Shown: piece after piece, positions 23,101-32,200 of the stretch
Layout: every line of letters begins with the position of its first letter
How positions within the stretch are numbered: position 1 is the first letter of the stretch
Made by a program: the position numbers and the translations under genes
The notes under the pieces: model-generated
Databases searched by the model: none
Seen by the model: only the letters and a program-made list of their open reading frames with translations
Told to the model about the DNA's origin: nothing
From: Bromus sterilis
Lineage: Eukaryota > Streptophyta > Magnoliopsida > Poales > Poaceae
Length of the DNA stretch: 64,000 nt
Reading direction: 5' to 3'
Assembly: GCA_950022295.1 (NCBI GenBank)
Contig: OX465600.1
Coordinates: 310,444,031-310,508,030 of the forward strand

Positions 23101-24086
23101 GTAGTGGACTCGTGTACGCTTCTTACCTCAAGTCTGGTACTCGTAGTTCAGGACTAGCCAAGTCAAAGCTGGCACTTCTGCAAGTGAAACCCCACCTCCC
23201 TTTACCTTGATACATGTGCATGAGTAGTATAGTTCCTACGTAAGTCTTGCTGAGTACGACTTTGTACTCAAGTTTTCTTATTCTATGTTTTAGATGAACC
23301 ACCAACCCAGATGGTGGCTTTTACCTGAAGCTCGAAGAACGAAGACTCAGACCAAGACCAAGCTAGTGTAGTCCCAGTCAGACGACTGGTTCCCTCGTGA
23401 AGGGCTTGTTTTTAGATAAGGATTCTCTAAGCCATTTGTTAAACTTGTCTGTACTCAGACCTACTTTGCTTCCGCATGCTTGATGTAATGTTGGATCACA
23501 AACTTGTGATCTCTGTGTGCACTCTGTAAGAGTTATTAATAAAGATGTATACTTTGTAGAGAATTGCAATGATACCTGCTGTTCATACAAGACATGTGTG
23601 TTGCGTGTATGTTTATAACATGCATGTCTTTGTATGGGTTTTCGAGACCTTAGTTGTGATCTGGCTGGAGGTCTTTCATACACCAAGTGGCCCTTAGATG
23701 TGCGCAGCTTGGGGCATCGCGATGCGATTGTTCGAGAATCTGTCTCGTGCACACTTTGAGGTATGATCGAGCCCGCCCTAGACCCCGACTAAGTGATCGG
23801 GCTGGAGTAAGTCTATGTAAGAGTTATGAGATAGTCGATAGTATGGTTGAGGAGACTTGTCTATGAATATGGGAGTTCATCACCCATATCATTTAGACTT
23901 GTGTGCGGACGATGAGGACCCATCTCAGTTGATCATCCGGCCTGAATGGGATGCCCCTCACGTACGATGCTTTCCGAGAACGTTCTGTGCTTGGCCTTGT
24001 CTTCTTAGACAAGTGGGTACGGTTCTCGGCTCTCCATATGACTATGTCGTAGCAGGACTTGTATACGCTAACCCCGGGTCCCGACA
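20154..24086 (+). mobile_element. J: 3.9 kb solo LTR inserted in T1, TSD GCTGG
   Basis: It begins TGTCACAACCCCAAGTTAGG and ends GGGTCCCGACA, flanked by GCTGG at 20149-20153 and 24087-24091. No coding region is inside, so it is a very long solo LTR or a non-coding element with unseen ends; gypsy affiliation is a guess. An AT-rich upstream part is followed by a GC-rich part (about 20640-21410) with a leader-like look and a possible intron donor (CAG|GGTGAGCC near 21098). Frames across 20606-21412 follow codon-like GC bias on both strands and match no protein I know. The rest (21420-24086) shows nothing. Confidence 0.8.
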
Positions 24087-24189
24087 GCTGGCACGCACCC
24101 GATCCAAACTTGGAATAAATCAAAAACAGCCACGAGAAGAAACTGCCCAATCAGACAAAAACTCACAGCCTACGCTCGATTCAACAAAT

Positions 24190-24235
24190 CAACCATAGCC
24201 TCGGGGGCTACTCCCATCGGGAGCGCTGCCGCGGA
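24190..24235. other. Composite motif: polypurine-like core plus perfect inverted repeat
   Basis: CCTCGGGGGCTA is followed by CTCCCATCGGGAG, a 5 bp stem with a 3 base loop, then CGCTGCCGCGGACCCGAT. The same block occurs in T1 at about 20122-20152, in T2 at 29225-29252 and 29350-29380, and in T3 at 54690-54722 and 54804-54832, on the same strand relative to the element. Confidence 0.85.
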
Positions 24236-24249
24236 CCCGATAGACAGTT

Positions 24250-24400
24250 CCCATTACATAGGATTCGAAGACAGTTTCATTACACAGAAGTCGAAGACAG
24301 CCGAGGACAATTTCATTACTAAGGAGTCGAGGACAATTTCATTACAAAGGAGCCGAGGACAATTTCATTACAAAGGAGTCGAGGACAACTTCATTACAAC
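24250..24400. repeat. 26 bp minisatellite downstream of the T1 B3-like gene
   Basis: Units of the form GTCGAGGACAATTTCATTAC plus AAAGGA, about five copies, decaying to the left. The same unit, inverted, lies at the matching place in T2 (29088-29210). It sits just past the 3' end of the antisense gene. Confidence 0.9.
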
Positions 24401-24636
24401 AGAGTTGAGCTCAGTTTTTACAAAGGAGTCAAAAAACAGTTATCTCTACAGAAGGACCCGAGCAAATACAAGTCAGGTTACAATTATCCCAAGGAATTAT
24501 GACTTCTACATGTATGCTCATGCTGGGATAATTGGCACTTTCGTACCACAACTTGACGAGCATCACCACAGACAAAGTAGCAACTCAGTCTGCGAAGAAG
24601 CAGGTCACTGTCCTCCAGTTCTACAAGGTGCCTCGC

Positions 24637-25254
24637 CTACTGACATAGCCGCTTGACGACCGGCTTGACGTCCATCTCATCCTTAGAACTAGAAGAGCAA
24701 ACACCATCAGCCGAGGAATCAGCCGAAGGCGAAGATGCGGGAGAAGCAAGCGAACCACTACTCGATCCATCAGAATCACCACTGCTTGTTTCCTCCCAGT
24801 AGGGATCCAGACGATTGCCACCGGCATCAAATGCACAAACAGTAAGAGTATCTTCGCCATGAAAACTACAGCAAAGACTATCTCTGTTGCGCAGATTCAA
24901 CCGGCGAGAAAACGCCCTCCAGCCAGACCCAAGGAAAATCAAGGAGGAATTATCAATTTCCAACTCCGCCCAAGAAGAAGACCGAGCGCATCCGTGAAGA
25001 CGGAGCCAGAAACCCCTCAAATTACGCTCAGAAGCAATGGAGGCAAACGAGAACGAAAGAGGAATCCGGACAGCGTTACAGCTAAGAACACGCAAAAGAA
25101 AATCATAGCGCCAAAAACCCTCTTCCATGGAGGAAGAAGAAGGCGCCGACGCAACACCACGGCCTCCACTGCACGAAGAACGAGGCGTGCGGCCACCACG
25201 ACCACGGCGGCCACGACCTCGCCCATTCCCACCACCACCGCGCTTGGGAGCCAT
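24637..25254 (-). CDS. Antisense cargo gene of T1: B3-like DNA-binding protein, 205 residues
   Basis: An intact frame on the strand opposite to T1. Residues 1-30 are Arg/Gly rich (GRGRGRRGRGGRTPRSS). About residues 50-150 read like a plant B3 domain of the REM type: FLLRVL at 52-57, RIP at 63-65, a Trp at 95 in SSWAELEI, FLGSGWRAF at 107-115, L-x3-D-x-L at 121-127, CAFDAGGN at 140-147. Residues 155-190 are Ser rich, and the end has a basic VKRLCQ (VKRVRR in T2). B3 proteins bind DNA in the nucleus. The ATG at 25254 lies 65 bp below a TATA box. An in-frame ATG at 25314 is only 5 bp below the TATA box, upstream of any likely transcript start, so I reject it. The family call rests on pattern reading, without a search. 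Confidence 0.7.
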   Translation of the reverse strand: MAPKRGGGGNGRGRGRRGRGGRTPRSSCSGGRGVASAPSSSSMEEGFWRYDFLLRVLSCNAVRIPLSFSFASIASERNLRGFWLRLHGCARSSSWAELEIDNSSLIFLGSGWRAFSRRLNLRNRDSLCCSFHGEDTLTVCAFDAGGNRLDPYWEETSSGDSDGSSSGSLASPASSPSADSSADGVCSSSSKDEMDVKPVVKRLCQ

Positions 25255-25735
25255 GTGAAGAAGAAGCAGAAGAGAACGATGAGAAGAGTGGATGCCAAAG
25301 ACAGGCAACCACATGAGGTATTTATAGCGCAATGCAAAGGCAAACCGGGGAAAACACGCAGAAGCCCAGGAGGCGCCATCATTACATCAAAGACCAATAC
25401 GGGCCAGGCGTTACGAAGTCCAAGATAAGATGCCTTCACATGGTCAGCACTATTTAAAGGACACGTCAAATCTCGCATGTTTCCCATACAAGCCTTGGAA
25501 ACCCAACAGACACCAGGAAGCATGATGTCCAAACCATCATTATGACGGGCCAGAAGACGCGACGAATCAAAGAAGAAAGCATCATCATAGGTCACCAAAC
25601 AACATGGCAATGCATATCACCGAGACATATCAAGCAGGACAGATCAAGGTAAAAACAAATTGGAAAGAACAAAAGAATCCAAAGGCTACCTATTTCTTGC
25701 TATCAAAAAATTTTGATTTTTAAGAAAAATCTATT
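25255..25735. other. Upstream region of the T1 antisense gene
   Basis: No gene. It corresponds to T2 about 27800-28302. Apart from the TATA box no promoter motif stands out. Confidence 0.6.
25319..25326 (-). promoter_or_regulatory. TATA box of the T1 antisense gene
   Basis: TATAAATA on the minus strand within GCGCTATAAATAC. The same 13-base context stands before the T2 copy at 28221-28233, while the sequence around it has diverged. This supports a promoter kept separate from the LTR. Confidence 0.7.
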
Positions 25736-26564
25736 ACTCCCATCGGGAGTACCTTTATTCGAGTTCGGGTGCTCCCTCACCCAGGAAGAATGCAAAGATG
25801 CGCTCGACTGATCACTCGCACCAGCAGAAACAACATACTCTCAGAGTTCGGGTGCTCCCTCACCCTGAAGACAACAAAGCATTCGAGTGACCACTCGCAA
25901 AAGACTCTACAAGTAATCGACAATATGATCTACTCGCGCACTCGACGACTTTCCGAGTGGGCGCTTTCTTGTTTTCCTCGCCTGAGTTCATTACAAGCTC
26001 CGCGAGTGACTACTAAATAGTTCACTTGATTGTTTATTCCAAGTGGGTGCATCGCTAAACAGGCTCCGTGCCTCTACAAAAGATAATTATGCCTGGGCTA
26101 CGACACACTGTATCCAGATGCCGCACAAGCTTAGCGCGTAGGTAAGACCCCGCTGCGCAGGACGGCCGGGCCGGGACTTCCCGCAAAGCGATTTCACTCC
26201 CGAACTTTTCCATGCGCTCGCATGATAGAAAGAGTCGAGCGGACGCGCTTAGGGTATTTGCTTAGACTGGCAGCAATTGATCCTATAAGACCTGCAGCGG
26301 CATGACTTTGCTTGACACCGGTCGTTACAAGTTCATGTCGAGGGACGTGAGCTTGATTGGGCTAATGCGGTATTTGCCACTAGCGCAATTCACCAAGGCT
26401 CGACAAGTCGACTCCTTAGGCCCTTTCAGCTTAGCAATCCCTCGAAACAGGTATTGTCATGGCTCAAAACTGCCAGCGACCAGCGGCGGTGCTGCGCCTA
26501 CAAAGCATTGAAGAATTCGAGTCCCCGCGCGACTCTTCGAGTCCCCCAGGCACTCGGGGGCTAC
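25736..26564. other. T1 3' untranslated region with hairpin repeats and polypurine tract
   Basis: ACTCCCATCGGGAGTA (25737-25752) is followed by two copies of a GAGTTCGGGTGCTCCCTCACCC block (about 25759 and 25844). GGGTG-CTCCCT-CACCC can fold on itself. The same block recurs in T2 (27645-27660) and T3 (52355-52500). No gene. The polypurine tract CACTCGGGGGCTAC at 26551-26564 touches the 3' LTR. Confidence 0.75.
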
Positions 26565-27011
26565 TGACGAGGGGGTGACCCCATGACTCCTGCGTATGAG
26601 GCTACCCGGTGCGTATGAAGACAGAAGGACCGCTAAGAAGCCACGACAGGCCCACGACTGGCCCAACCAAGCACCAACGTAGGAGTCCGTGACTAGTATG
26701 GAAGGCACGACTTGGCGTACAAGGCAAGACTAGAACTAGGAAACTATCTTAGTAACCTAGTACGGACTCCCCGAGACCTGGCCTAGGATATAAAGGCTGG
26801 GAGGGGAGTCGTCCAGATCAATCCAATACGCATCTACTCACCTGGTCTTGCGAGAACTCGCCTTGGCCTGCTCTGTAATCGCCCCCTTACGCAATAATAT
26901 CAAGCATGAAGTGCTTCTCCTGTTAGCCGATGAGTATCGTCCAACCTGTGCCTTCTCTATGACTAACCGAGGGTCCCTGACCATGGGATTTGCCGGGGCT
27001 AATCCCCGTCA
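26565..27011 (+). mobile_element. T1 3' LTR
   Basis: 447 bp, TGACGAGGGGGTGACC to AATCCCCGTCA. It is longer than the 5' LTR by an 11 bp duplication near 26644. Confidence 0.95.
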
Positions 27012-27410
27012 CTCGCATAGCAGTTTTACCGTCTTTTAGGAGAGAGACATCACTAGTGAACATCACGGGACCCCGGTCCATATTCTCATCATTGTTTACG
27101 AGATCATTTACTTTTTCGCATTTACTTTCAGTTGCTATCATTATCATTATCCCTTGTGTGTTTGACCCTTTGTAAACAACAAGACCGGAGATTTTTACAA
27201 CCTCTCTGAACTTCGTTGGGAGCAAAGTTAATTGTATCGTGTGCAGGTCCACGTCAGTTGCGCCGCTGACACCTACTTATCATCGCCGGAGTCCTACGGG
27301 AGACACACCCTATCCTCTACATAGGGGAAATTTGCTGCTATCCTACCTCTCACCTTCCACTTGGGGTAACCAACGAAGGGCGAGAAGCCATTACCACTTC
27401 CACGCCATCA

Positions 27411-28225
27411 GTCGTAGCCCAGGCATCATTTTTTATAGAGGCGCGGAGCCTAATTAGAGATGCACCCACTTGGAATAAACAGATCAAGTGGACTATTAGT
27501 AGTCACTGCGGAACTTTTGAGAGCTCGGGCGAGGAGTCGATAAGAATGCACCCACTCGGAAAGTCATTGAGTGCGTGGGCAGATTGTCTTGTCGGGTATT
27601 AGTTGAATCTTGCGAGTAGCCACTCGAATGCTCCGTCATATTCCGGGTGAGGGGGCACCCAAACTCTGGAGATACGTCGTTTTGTTGGTGCGAGTGGTCA
27701 CTCGAGCACATCTTTATAGGGGAAAAAATGGTCACCCGCAGTCTCGTAGTTTGAAACTTGCGCTGTTTTTAGTAACGGCAGGGTGCTCCGGATGGGAGTG
27801 AAATTTTGGAACAAAGTCAAAAAATTTGGCATCAAGAGATAGGTAATCTTTACCAGGTTTGATTTTACCAATTGTTTTTATTATGAAACCTTTCTTCTTG
27901 GAATGAAGCACTTTGGTGACCCTTGTGATGACGCCTTTGGTGACCCTTGTGATGACAACGCTTGGTCTCCGAACCGTCACATCTTCTGAACAGTCATAAA
28001 GGCATCTTGGATGTTGCGCTGTAATCCTGCGCTCCTGCTTCCCGTTGGCTTTCCGAGGCGTGTATGGGAAACATGCAAGATTTGACGTGTCCTTTATTGA
28101 ATTGCTCTTTGATGTGAAACGACATCTAGTCTCGGAATTCGTAGCGCCAAGCGCGTTGGTCTTTGAATTAATGATGATGTCGTCTTGGTTTCTGCGTGTT
28201 TCCTTTGCTTGCCCCTGGGCTGCGC
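27411..28225 (-). other. T2 spacer resumed after S
   Basis: It continues 13245-13715 after the S insertion. It holds a GGGTGAGGGGGCACCC block near 27645 and matches T1 25255-26100 inverted. Frames here are on both strands, short and unlike known proteins. Confidence 0.7.
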
Positions 28226-28233
28226 TATAAATA
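28226..28233 (+). promoter_or_regulatory. TATA box of the T2 antisense gene
   Basis: TATAAATA in GCGCTATAAATAC, 77 bp ahead of the ATG at 28303, conserved with T1. Confidence 0.7.
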
Positions 28234-28302
28234 CTTGTTGTTATTAGTCTGGCTCGGCATATGTCCTTCTCCCATCTTTCCCTTCTTCTTCTTCTTCTTG
28301 AT

Positions 28303-28898
28303 ATGGCGCCCAAGTGTGGTGGCGGTGTGTTTGGTCGAGGTCGTGGCCGACGCGGCCGTGGTGGCCGCACGCCTCGTTCTTCGCGCGGTGGACATCGTGG
28401 AGCTATGACGACGCCTTCCCCTTCTTGCGTGGAGGAGGGTGTTTGGCGCTATGACTTCCTTCTGAGTGTTCTTAGTCGGACTACTACTCGGATCCCTCTT
28501 CCATTCTCATTTGCCTCCATGATTTCTAAGCTCAATTTGAGGGGTCTGTGGCTCCAGCTTCAAGGGTGTGCTCGATCTCCCTCTTTGGTGGACCTGGAGG
28601 TTGATAATTCGTTCCTGATATTTCTTGGATCTGGCTGGATGTTGTTTTCGCGACGGCATAATTTACGTGATGGTATAACCTTTACTGTTGTTTTGATGGC
28701 GAAGATATTCTCATCGTCCGTGCATTTGGTGCCGGTGGCAATCGTCTGGACCCGTACTGGGAGGACTCGAGAAGCACTCGTTCTGGTGCTTCAGCTTCAA
28801 CTTCTTCATCTGCCAACTCCTCGGCTGGTGGTGCTTGCTCTTCTAGTTCTAGGGAGAGCTCGGACGTCAAGCCACCAGTCAAACGGGTGCGCCGATAG
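28303..28898 (+). pseudogene. Antisense cargo gene of T2: B3-like protein, one frameshift
   Basis: This is the homologue of 24637-25254 on the strand opposite to T2. It starts MAPKCGGG with the same Arg/Gly-rich leader, then WRYDFLL, RIPLPFSFAS, FLGSGWMLFSRR and NLRDG. A one-base shift at about 28685-28694 moves the rest (FDGEDILIVRAF, GAGGNRLDPYWED, Ser-rich tail, DVKPPVKRVRR) to another frame, ending at TAG 28896. Similarity to T1 covers the full length, including both ends. The B3-like core and C-terminal basic end look better kept than the Ser-rich tail, which suggests past selection on the protein. Confidence 0.7.
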
Positions 28899-29087
28899 GC
28901 AAGGTCACCAGGCTCATGAAGGAGGCGAGTTGCTCTTTGCAGGCTTAGTTCTTACTTTGTCTGTGATGATTCTCGCGGGACATGCACCAAAGTACCAATT
29001 ATCTGAGCATGTGCACACATGTAGAAGTCATAATTCCTTGGTCATGTAATTTCTGCTGCCTTCGGGTCCTTGGAAATTTTCTTCGAG

Positions 29088-29210
29088 TCCTTTGTAATGG
29101 AAATGTCTTCGAGTCCTTAGTAATGGAAATGTCTTCGAGTCCTTTGTAATGGAAATGTCTTCGAGTCCTTTGTAATAGAAATGTCTTCGAGTCCTTTGTA
29201 TTACTATCGG
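29088..29210. repeat. 26 bp minisatellite downstream of the T2 B3-like gene
   Basis: TCTTCGAGTCCTTTGTAATG plus GAAATG, about five units. It is the inverted counterpart of 24250-24400 and sits in the same place relative to the cargo gene. Confidence 0.9.
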
Positions 29211-29224
29211 GTGCGCGGAAGCGC

Positions 29225-29380
29225 TCCCGATGGGAATAGCCCCCGAGGTGTCGTTCGAATTGTAGAGTCGGACGTAGACTTTGGGTTTTGCTCGTTCAAG
29301 TTGGCCCTTCTTATGGTTGTACTGTTGTTCCAAATTTCGTCGGGTGCGCGGCAGCGCTCCCGATGGGAGTAGCCCCCGAG
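29225..29380. other. Two composite hairpin/polypurine motifs of T2
   Basis: GCGCTCCCGATGGGA then TAGCCCCCGAGG (about 29230-29252), and GCGCTCCCGATGGGAGTAGC then CCCCGAG (about 29355-29380). In T1 the solo LTR J is inserted right beside the homologue of the second motif. Confidence 0.85.
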
Positions 29381-29514
29381 TCTTTAGGTGATCACTTGTG
29401 ATCAGGTGAAGACTTAATAAATTGCTTTGTCTGATGTCTGCTTTGTCCTTTATCTTTGGAAAATAGATTGTGCTGATGCTAAAACTTTGAGTGAGGCTTC
29501 TCTTCAAAACGGTG

Positions 29515-29925
29515 CGGGGGAAGTGATGTCTCTCGGGGGAAGTCTTTGCTCGAGTCCCCGGGTTATTTAAGTAACGTCGCGTAAGCGAAAATTGCGTCTC
29601 TCAAGGGGAGTCTGTGGTCGAGCCCCCGAGTGCTTTAAGTAACGTCGCGTAAGCGAAAATAGCGTCTCTCAGGGGGAGTTTGTGCTCGAGCCCCCGAGTG
29701 CTTTAAGTAGCGTCTCTTATGTGAAAATAGTGTCTCTCAGGGGGAGTCTGTGCTCGAGCCCCCGAGTGCTTTAAGTAGCGTCGCGTAAGAGAAAATAGCG
29801 TCTCTCAGGGGGAGTCTGTGCTCGAGCCCCCGAGTGCTTTAAGTAGCATCGCGTAAGCGAAAATAGCGTCTCTCAGGGGGAGTCTGTGCTCGAGCCCCCG
29901 AGTGCTTTAAGTAGTATTATTTGGG
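29515..29925 (-). repeat. 68 bp tandem array of T2, about 6 copies
   Basis: Units hold CTCGAGCCCCCGAGTGCTTT, AAGTAGCGTCGCGTAAGCGA and GTCTCTCAGGGGGAGTCTGT. Same family as 19439-19985, opposite strand. It lies between pol and the cargo gene. Confidence 0.95.
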
Positions 29926-30010
29926 CAACACCTCGTTTATTGCTTCGAGTTTTTACATGGTTTATTGATCGGTGCTGCTGCCGATACTGCCGAGAGTGCC
30001 TATGGGTAGA

Positions 30011-31263
30011 CTATGGGTAGAACAGGCGCAAGTTTGGCACGTTCCACGGATTTCCCACGTCTTCGTCGGTCTTCGGGTTCTTCAGCATGTATGCTCCTCC
30101 TCCTATGACCTCCGAGATTATGAAGGGTCCTTCCCACTGCCGGACAATCTTGTGTACTTTTTCTTGTATTAGCCGCAGGACAAGATCTCCTTTGCGGAAA
30201 GTTCTTGTCCGCAAGCGACTGCTTTGTGATGTGCGTAGTTTATCTTGGTATCCTTGTGACCTTGCTATAACTGTGTCCATTGCTTCGTCTGTGATGTCTT
30301 TATCATCCTGGAGTGCTTCTTCTGCCTCTTCCTCTTCGTATCCTGAGATTCGGGGAGCTCCGAACTTTAGGTCGTGTGGCAGCACAGCTTCCGCCCCGTA
30401 TACCATGAAAAAGGGTGTGTACTGGGTTGAGGTGTTGGGGGTGGTGCGCGGGCTCCACAGGAATGCAGGAGTCGCTTTTTTATTCCTCTGCACACTAAGT
30501 CGTTTGCCTTTTCCACCTGGCCGTTGGACTACGGGTGCGCGACTGACGCGTAGTTGATCTTGACGCCCAAATCTTGATAGAAGTTCTGAAATTCTGCTGT
30601 TGTGAAGTTTGTACCGTTATCTGTGATGATGTTATGTGGTATGCCGAATCGGAAGATGATGGACTTGATGAAGTTGACTGTCATGAGGGTTTTTGAGATG
30701 GTGATTTGTACTGCTTCAATCCACTTCGTAAACTTGTCTACTGCCACTAGGAGATGTGTTCAACCTTCTTTTGAGGATTTCTTGAGTGGACCCACCATGT
30801 CGAGTCCCCAAGTGGAGAAAGGTCAGGATAGTGGTATAGTTTTGAGTTCAGATGCTGGCGAATTTTTGACAGGCGATGCAGCGTCACACGATGTCTTCCG
30901 CATTTCGCATTGCGGTTGGCCAGTAGAAACCTGCTCGAAAGCTTTGGCCACGAGTGCCCGACTGCTCGCGTGGTGCCCGCAAGTGCCTTCGTGGATCTCG
31001 AGCAACAAGGCCTTGCCATCTTCTTCCTCGATGCACTTTTGGAGGACTTGAAAAATGGTACACTTGTAGAGATGCCCGTTGATTACTGTGAATGCTTTAG
31101 ATCGCCGACTGATGCGTCGGGATTCTGCAACATCTTGCGGCAAGGTGCCTTGTATTAGGAATCTAAGGAATGGTTTTGTCCAAGCTGGGACTTCGGGTGC
31201 GTCTGGCTCTGCCTCCTCGATTGTGTTGTTGCCTTCATCAGCGGCTGAGTTTGCAACCGCCAC
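30011..31263 (-). pseudogene. T2 integrase, several frameshifts
   Basis: The HHCC zinc part (LLEIHEGTCGHHASSR) is in 31263-30823. The catalytic core is in 30747-30529 (VDKFTKWIEAVQ, ITDNGTNF). The C-terminal part is in 30493-30011 (SGYEEEEAEEAL, EVIGGGAYMLKNP, NLRLFYP, stop at 30011). Frames change at about 30920, 30760 and 30520, so no single product exists. It is the partner of T1 18190-19339. Confidence 0.9.
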
Positions 31264-31485
31264 TTGCGCTGGTTCACTTGTGTTGTCATCCTCTGCGGCT
31301 GCTTTTGGCTCGAGTGCCTTGGTTTTGATTGATCTCTAGCTGATACTTTCGAGGAAAACGCCTGGGGGAACTGGTCCTCGAGTTGATCCAATGTTTGCGA
31401 GCTCGTCTGCTTCTGTGTTATTTCCTCTGGTCACGTAGTTTAGCTCGCAGCCGTCGAATCCTCCTTCTAGAGTGTTGTAGAACTT

Positions 31486-31770
31486 CTAGTAAGCTATCAT
31501 GTTGTCTGCGACTGCTTCACAATCCCTCATTTCTTGCTGGACGACGAGGTTGGAGTCGTCGTAGATTGAGATACGGGTGGCACCGCAAGCTTTTGCCATG
31601 CGCATGCCATGGAGTAGTGCCTTGTATTCTGCTTCGTTGTTTGAGGCCTTGCTGAAGTTGATCTGGAGCACGTATTTGAGTTTAGCTCCTTTGGGCAAGA
31701 TTAATATGATGCCTGCTCCGGCTCCTTGATGTCTTTTTGATACATCAAAGAACATCGTCCATGAATTGGT
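31486..31770 (-). pseudogene. T2 second (archaeal-type) RNase H
   Basis: A second RNase H domain after the usual one is diagnostic for Tat-lineage elements. Acidic residues are visible: Asp in WTMFFDVSK, Glu in SNNEAEYKA, Asp in SIYDDSNLV. GAGIILILPKGAKLKY and KACGATRISIY are typical of the fold. T1 has lost this domain. Confidence 0.8.
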
Positions 31771-31849
31771 GAGGTCTGGAGGGCCAGGTGTTTGCACCTC
31801 TATCCACTCGACCAGAAAGTCTGGGAGTACTTGGGCTTGATTGCCGTTG

Positions 31850-32200
31850 GATGTTTGAACTGCAGGTCGCGGGGGCTGAGCTCGATGTTCCACTTGGCGA
31901 CTCGGCCTGTTGCTCCGGGTTGTTGAGGATGTCTATGAGCGGTGCACTGCTCACAACCGTGATGAGGTGCTCGTCGAAGTAATGTGTTACTTTCCTTGAA
32001 GTCATGACGATAGCATATACGAGCTTCTGGTAGTGCGGATACCGCTGCTGAGATTTTGTGAGGACCACGCTGAGGTAGTAGATTGGCCTTTGTATGCTCT
32101 GGACTTTGCCTTCTTCCGCACTCTCGACGACGAGCACCGTGCTGACTATCCTGCTACATGCTGCTATGTAGAGGTAGAGAGTTTCTCGCTCCTTGGGCAT
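31850..32200 (-). pseudogene. T2 first RNase H domain, decayed
   Basis: It follows reverse transcriptase. LYLYIAACSRIVSTVLV, PIYYLSVVLTKSQQRYPHYQ and HYFDEHLITVVSSAPL match the connection/RNase H region of gypsy elements; key acidic residues are partly missing. It overlaps the reverse transcriptase frame at its start, with a frameshift at about 32190. Confidence 0.75.

Larger units (their letters stand above)
14934..27011 (+). mobile_element. T1: Tat-lineage Ty3/gypsy element, plus strand, TSD CTCGC
   Basis: LTRs lie at 14934-15369 and 26565-27011, with perfect duplications CTCGC at 14929-14933 and 27012-27016. The internal order matches T2 except that the RNase H and second RNase H block is deleted. 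An inserted solo LTR (J, 20154-24086) splits the 3' region. The LTRs differ by about 23 substitutions and an 11 bp indel (about 5%), about 2 million years at 1.3e-8. T1 is therefore younger than T2, as its nesting inside S inside T2 requires. Confidence 0.95.
13716..27410 (+). mobile_element. S: solo LTR of the W family, split by T1
   Basis: The LTR starts with a degraded CGATAGGTCTCAAACGTATC at 13716 (family: TGATACGTCTC), runs to 14933, and resumes at 27012 after T1 and its target duplication to end CCATCA at 27410. Flanks are GTCGC (13711-13715) and GTCGT (27411-27415), a target duplication with one change. No internal region follows, so it is a solo LTR left by LTR-LTR recombination. Apparent frames at 13837-14267 and 26923-27457 are LTR sequence. 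Confidence 0.85.

Noticed and set aside
22368..24198. Several 100-167 codon frames in J
   Set aside because: No family motif, no codon bias, overlapping on both strands.
25255..25332. Extended start for the B3-like protein with a Leu-rich, signal-like leader
   Set aside because: The ATG at 25314 is 5 bp below the TATA box, upstream of a plausible transcript start; the T2 copy supports the later ATG.
24859..25428. Plus-strand 189-codon Lys/Arg-rich frame
   Set aside because: It is the complement of the B3-like gene, made open by its Ser/Arg codons; T2 has no matching frame with similar ends.
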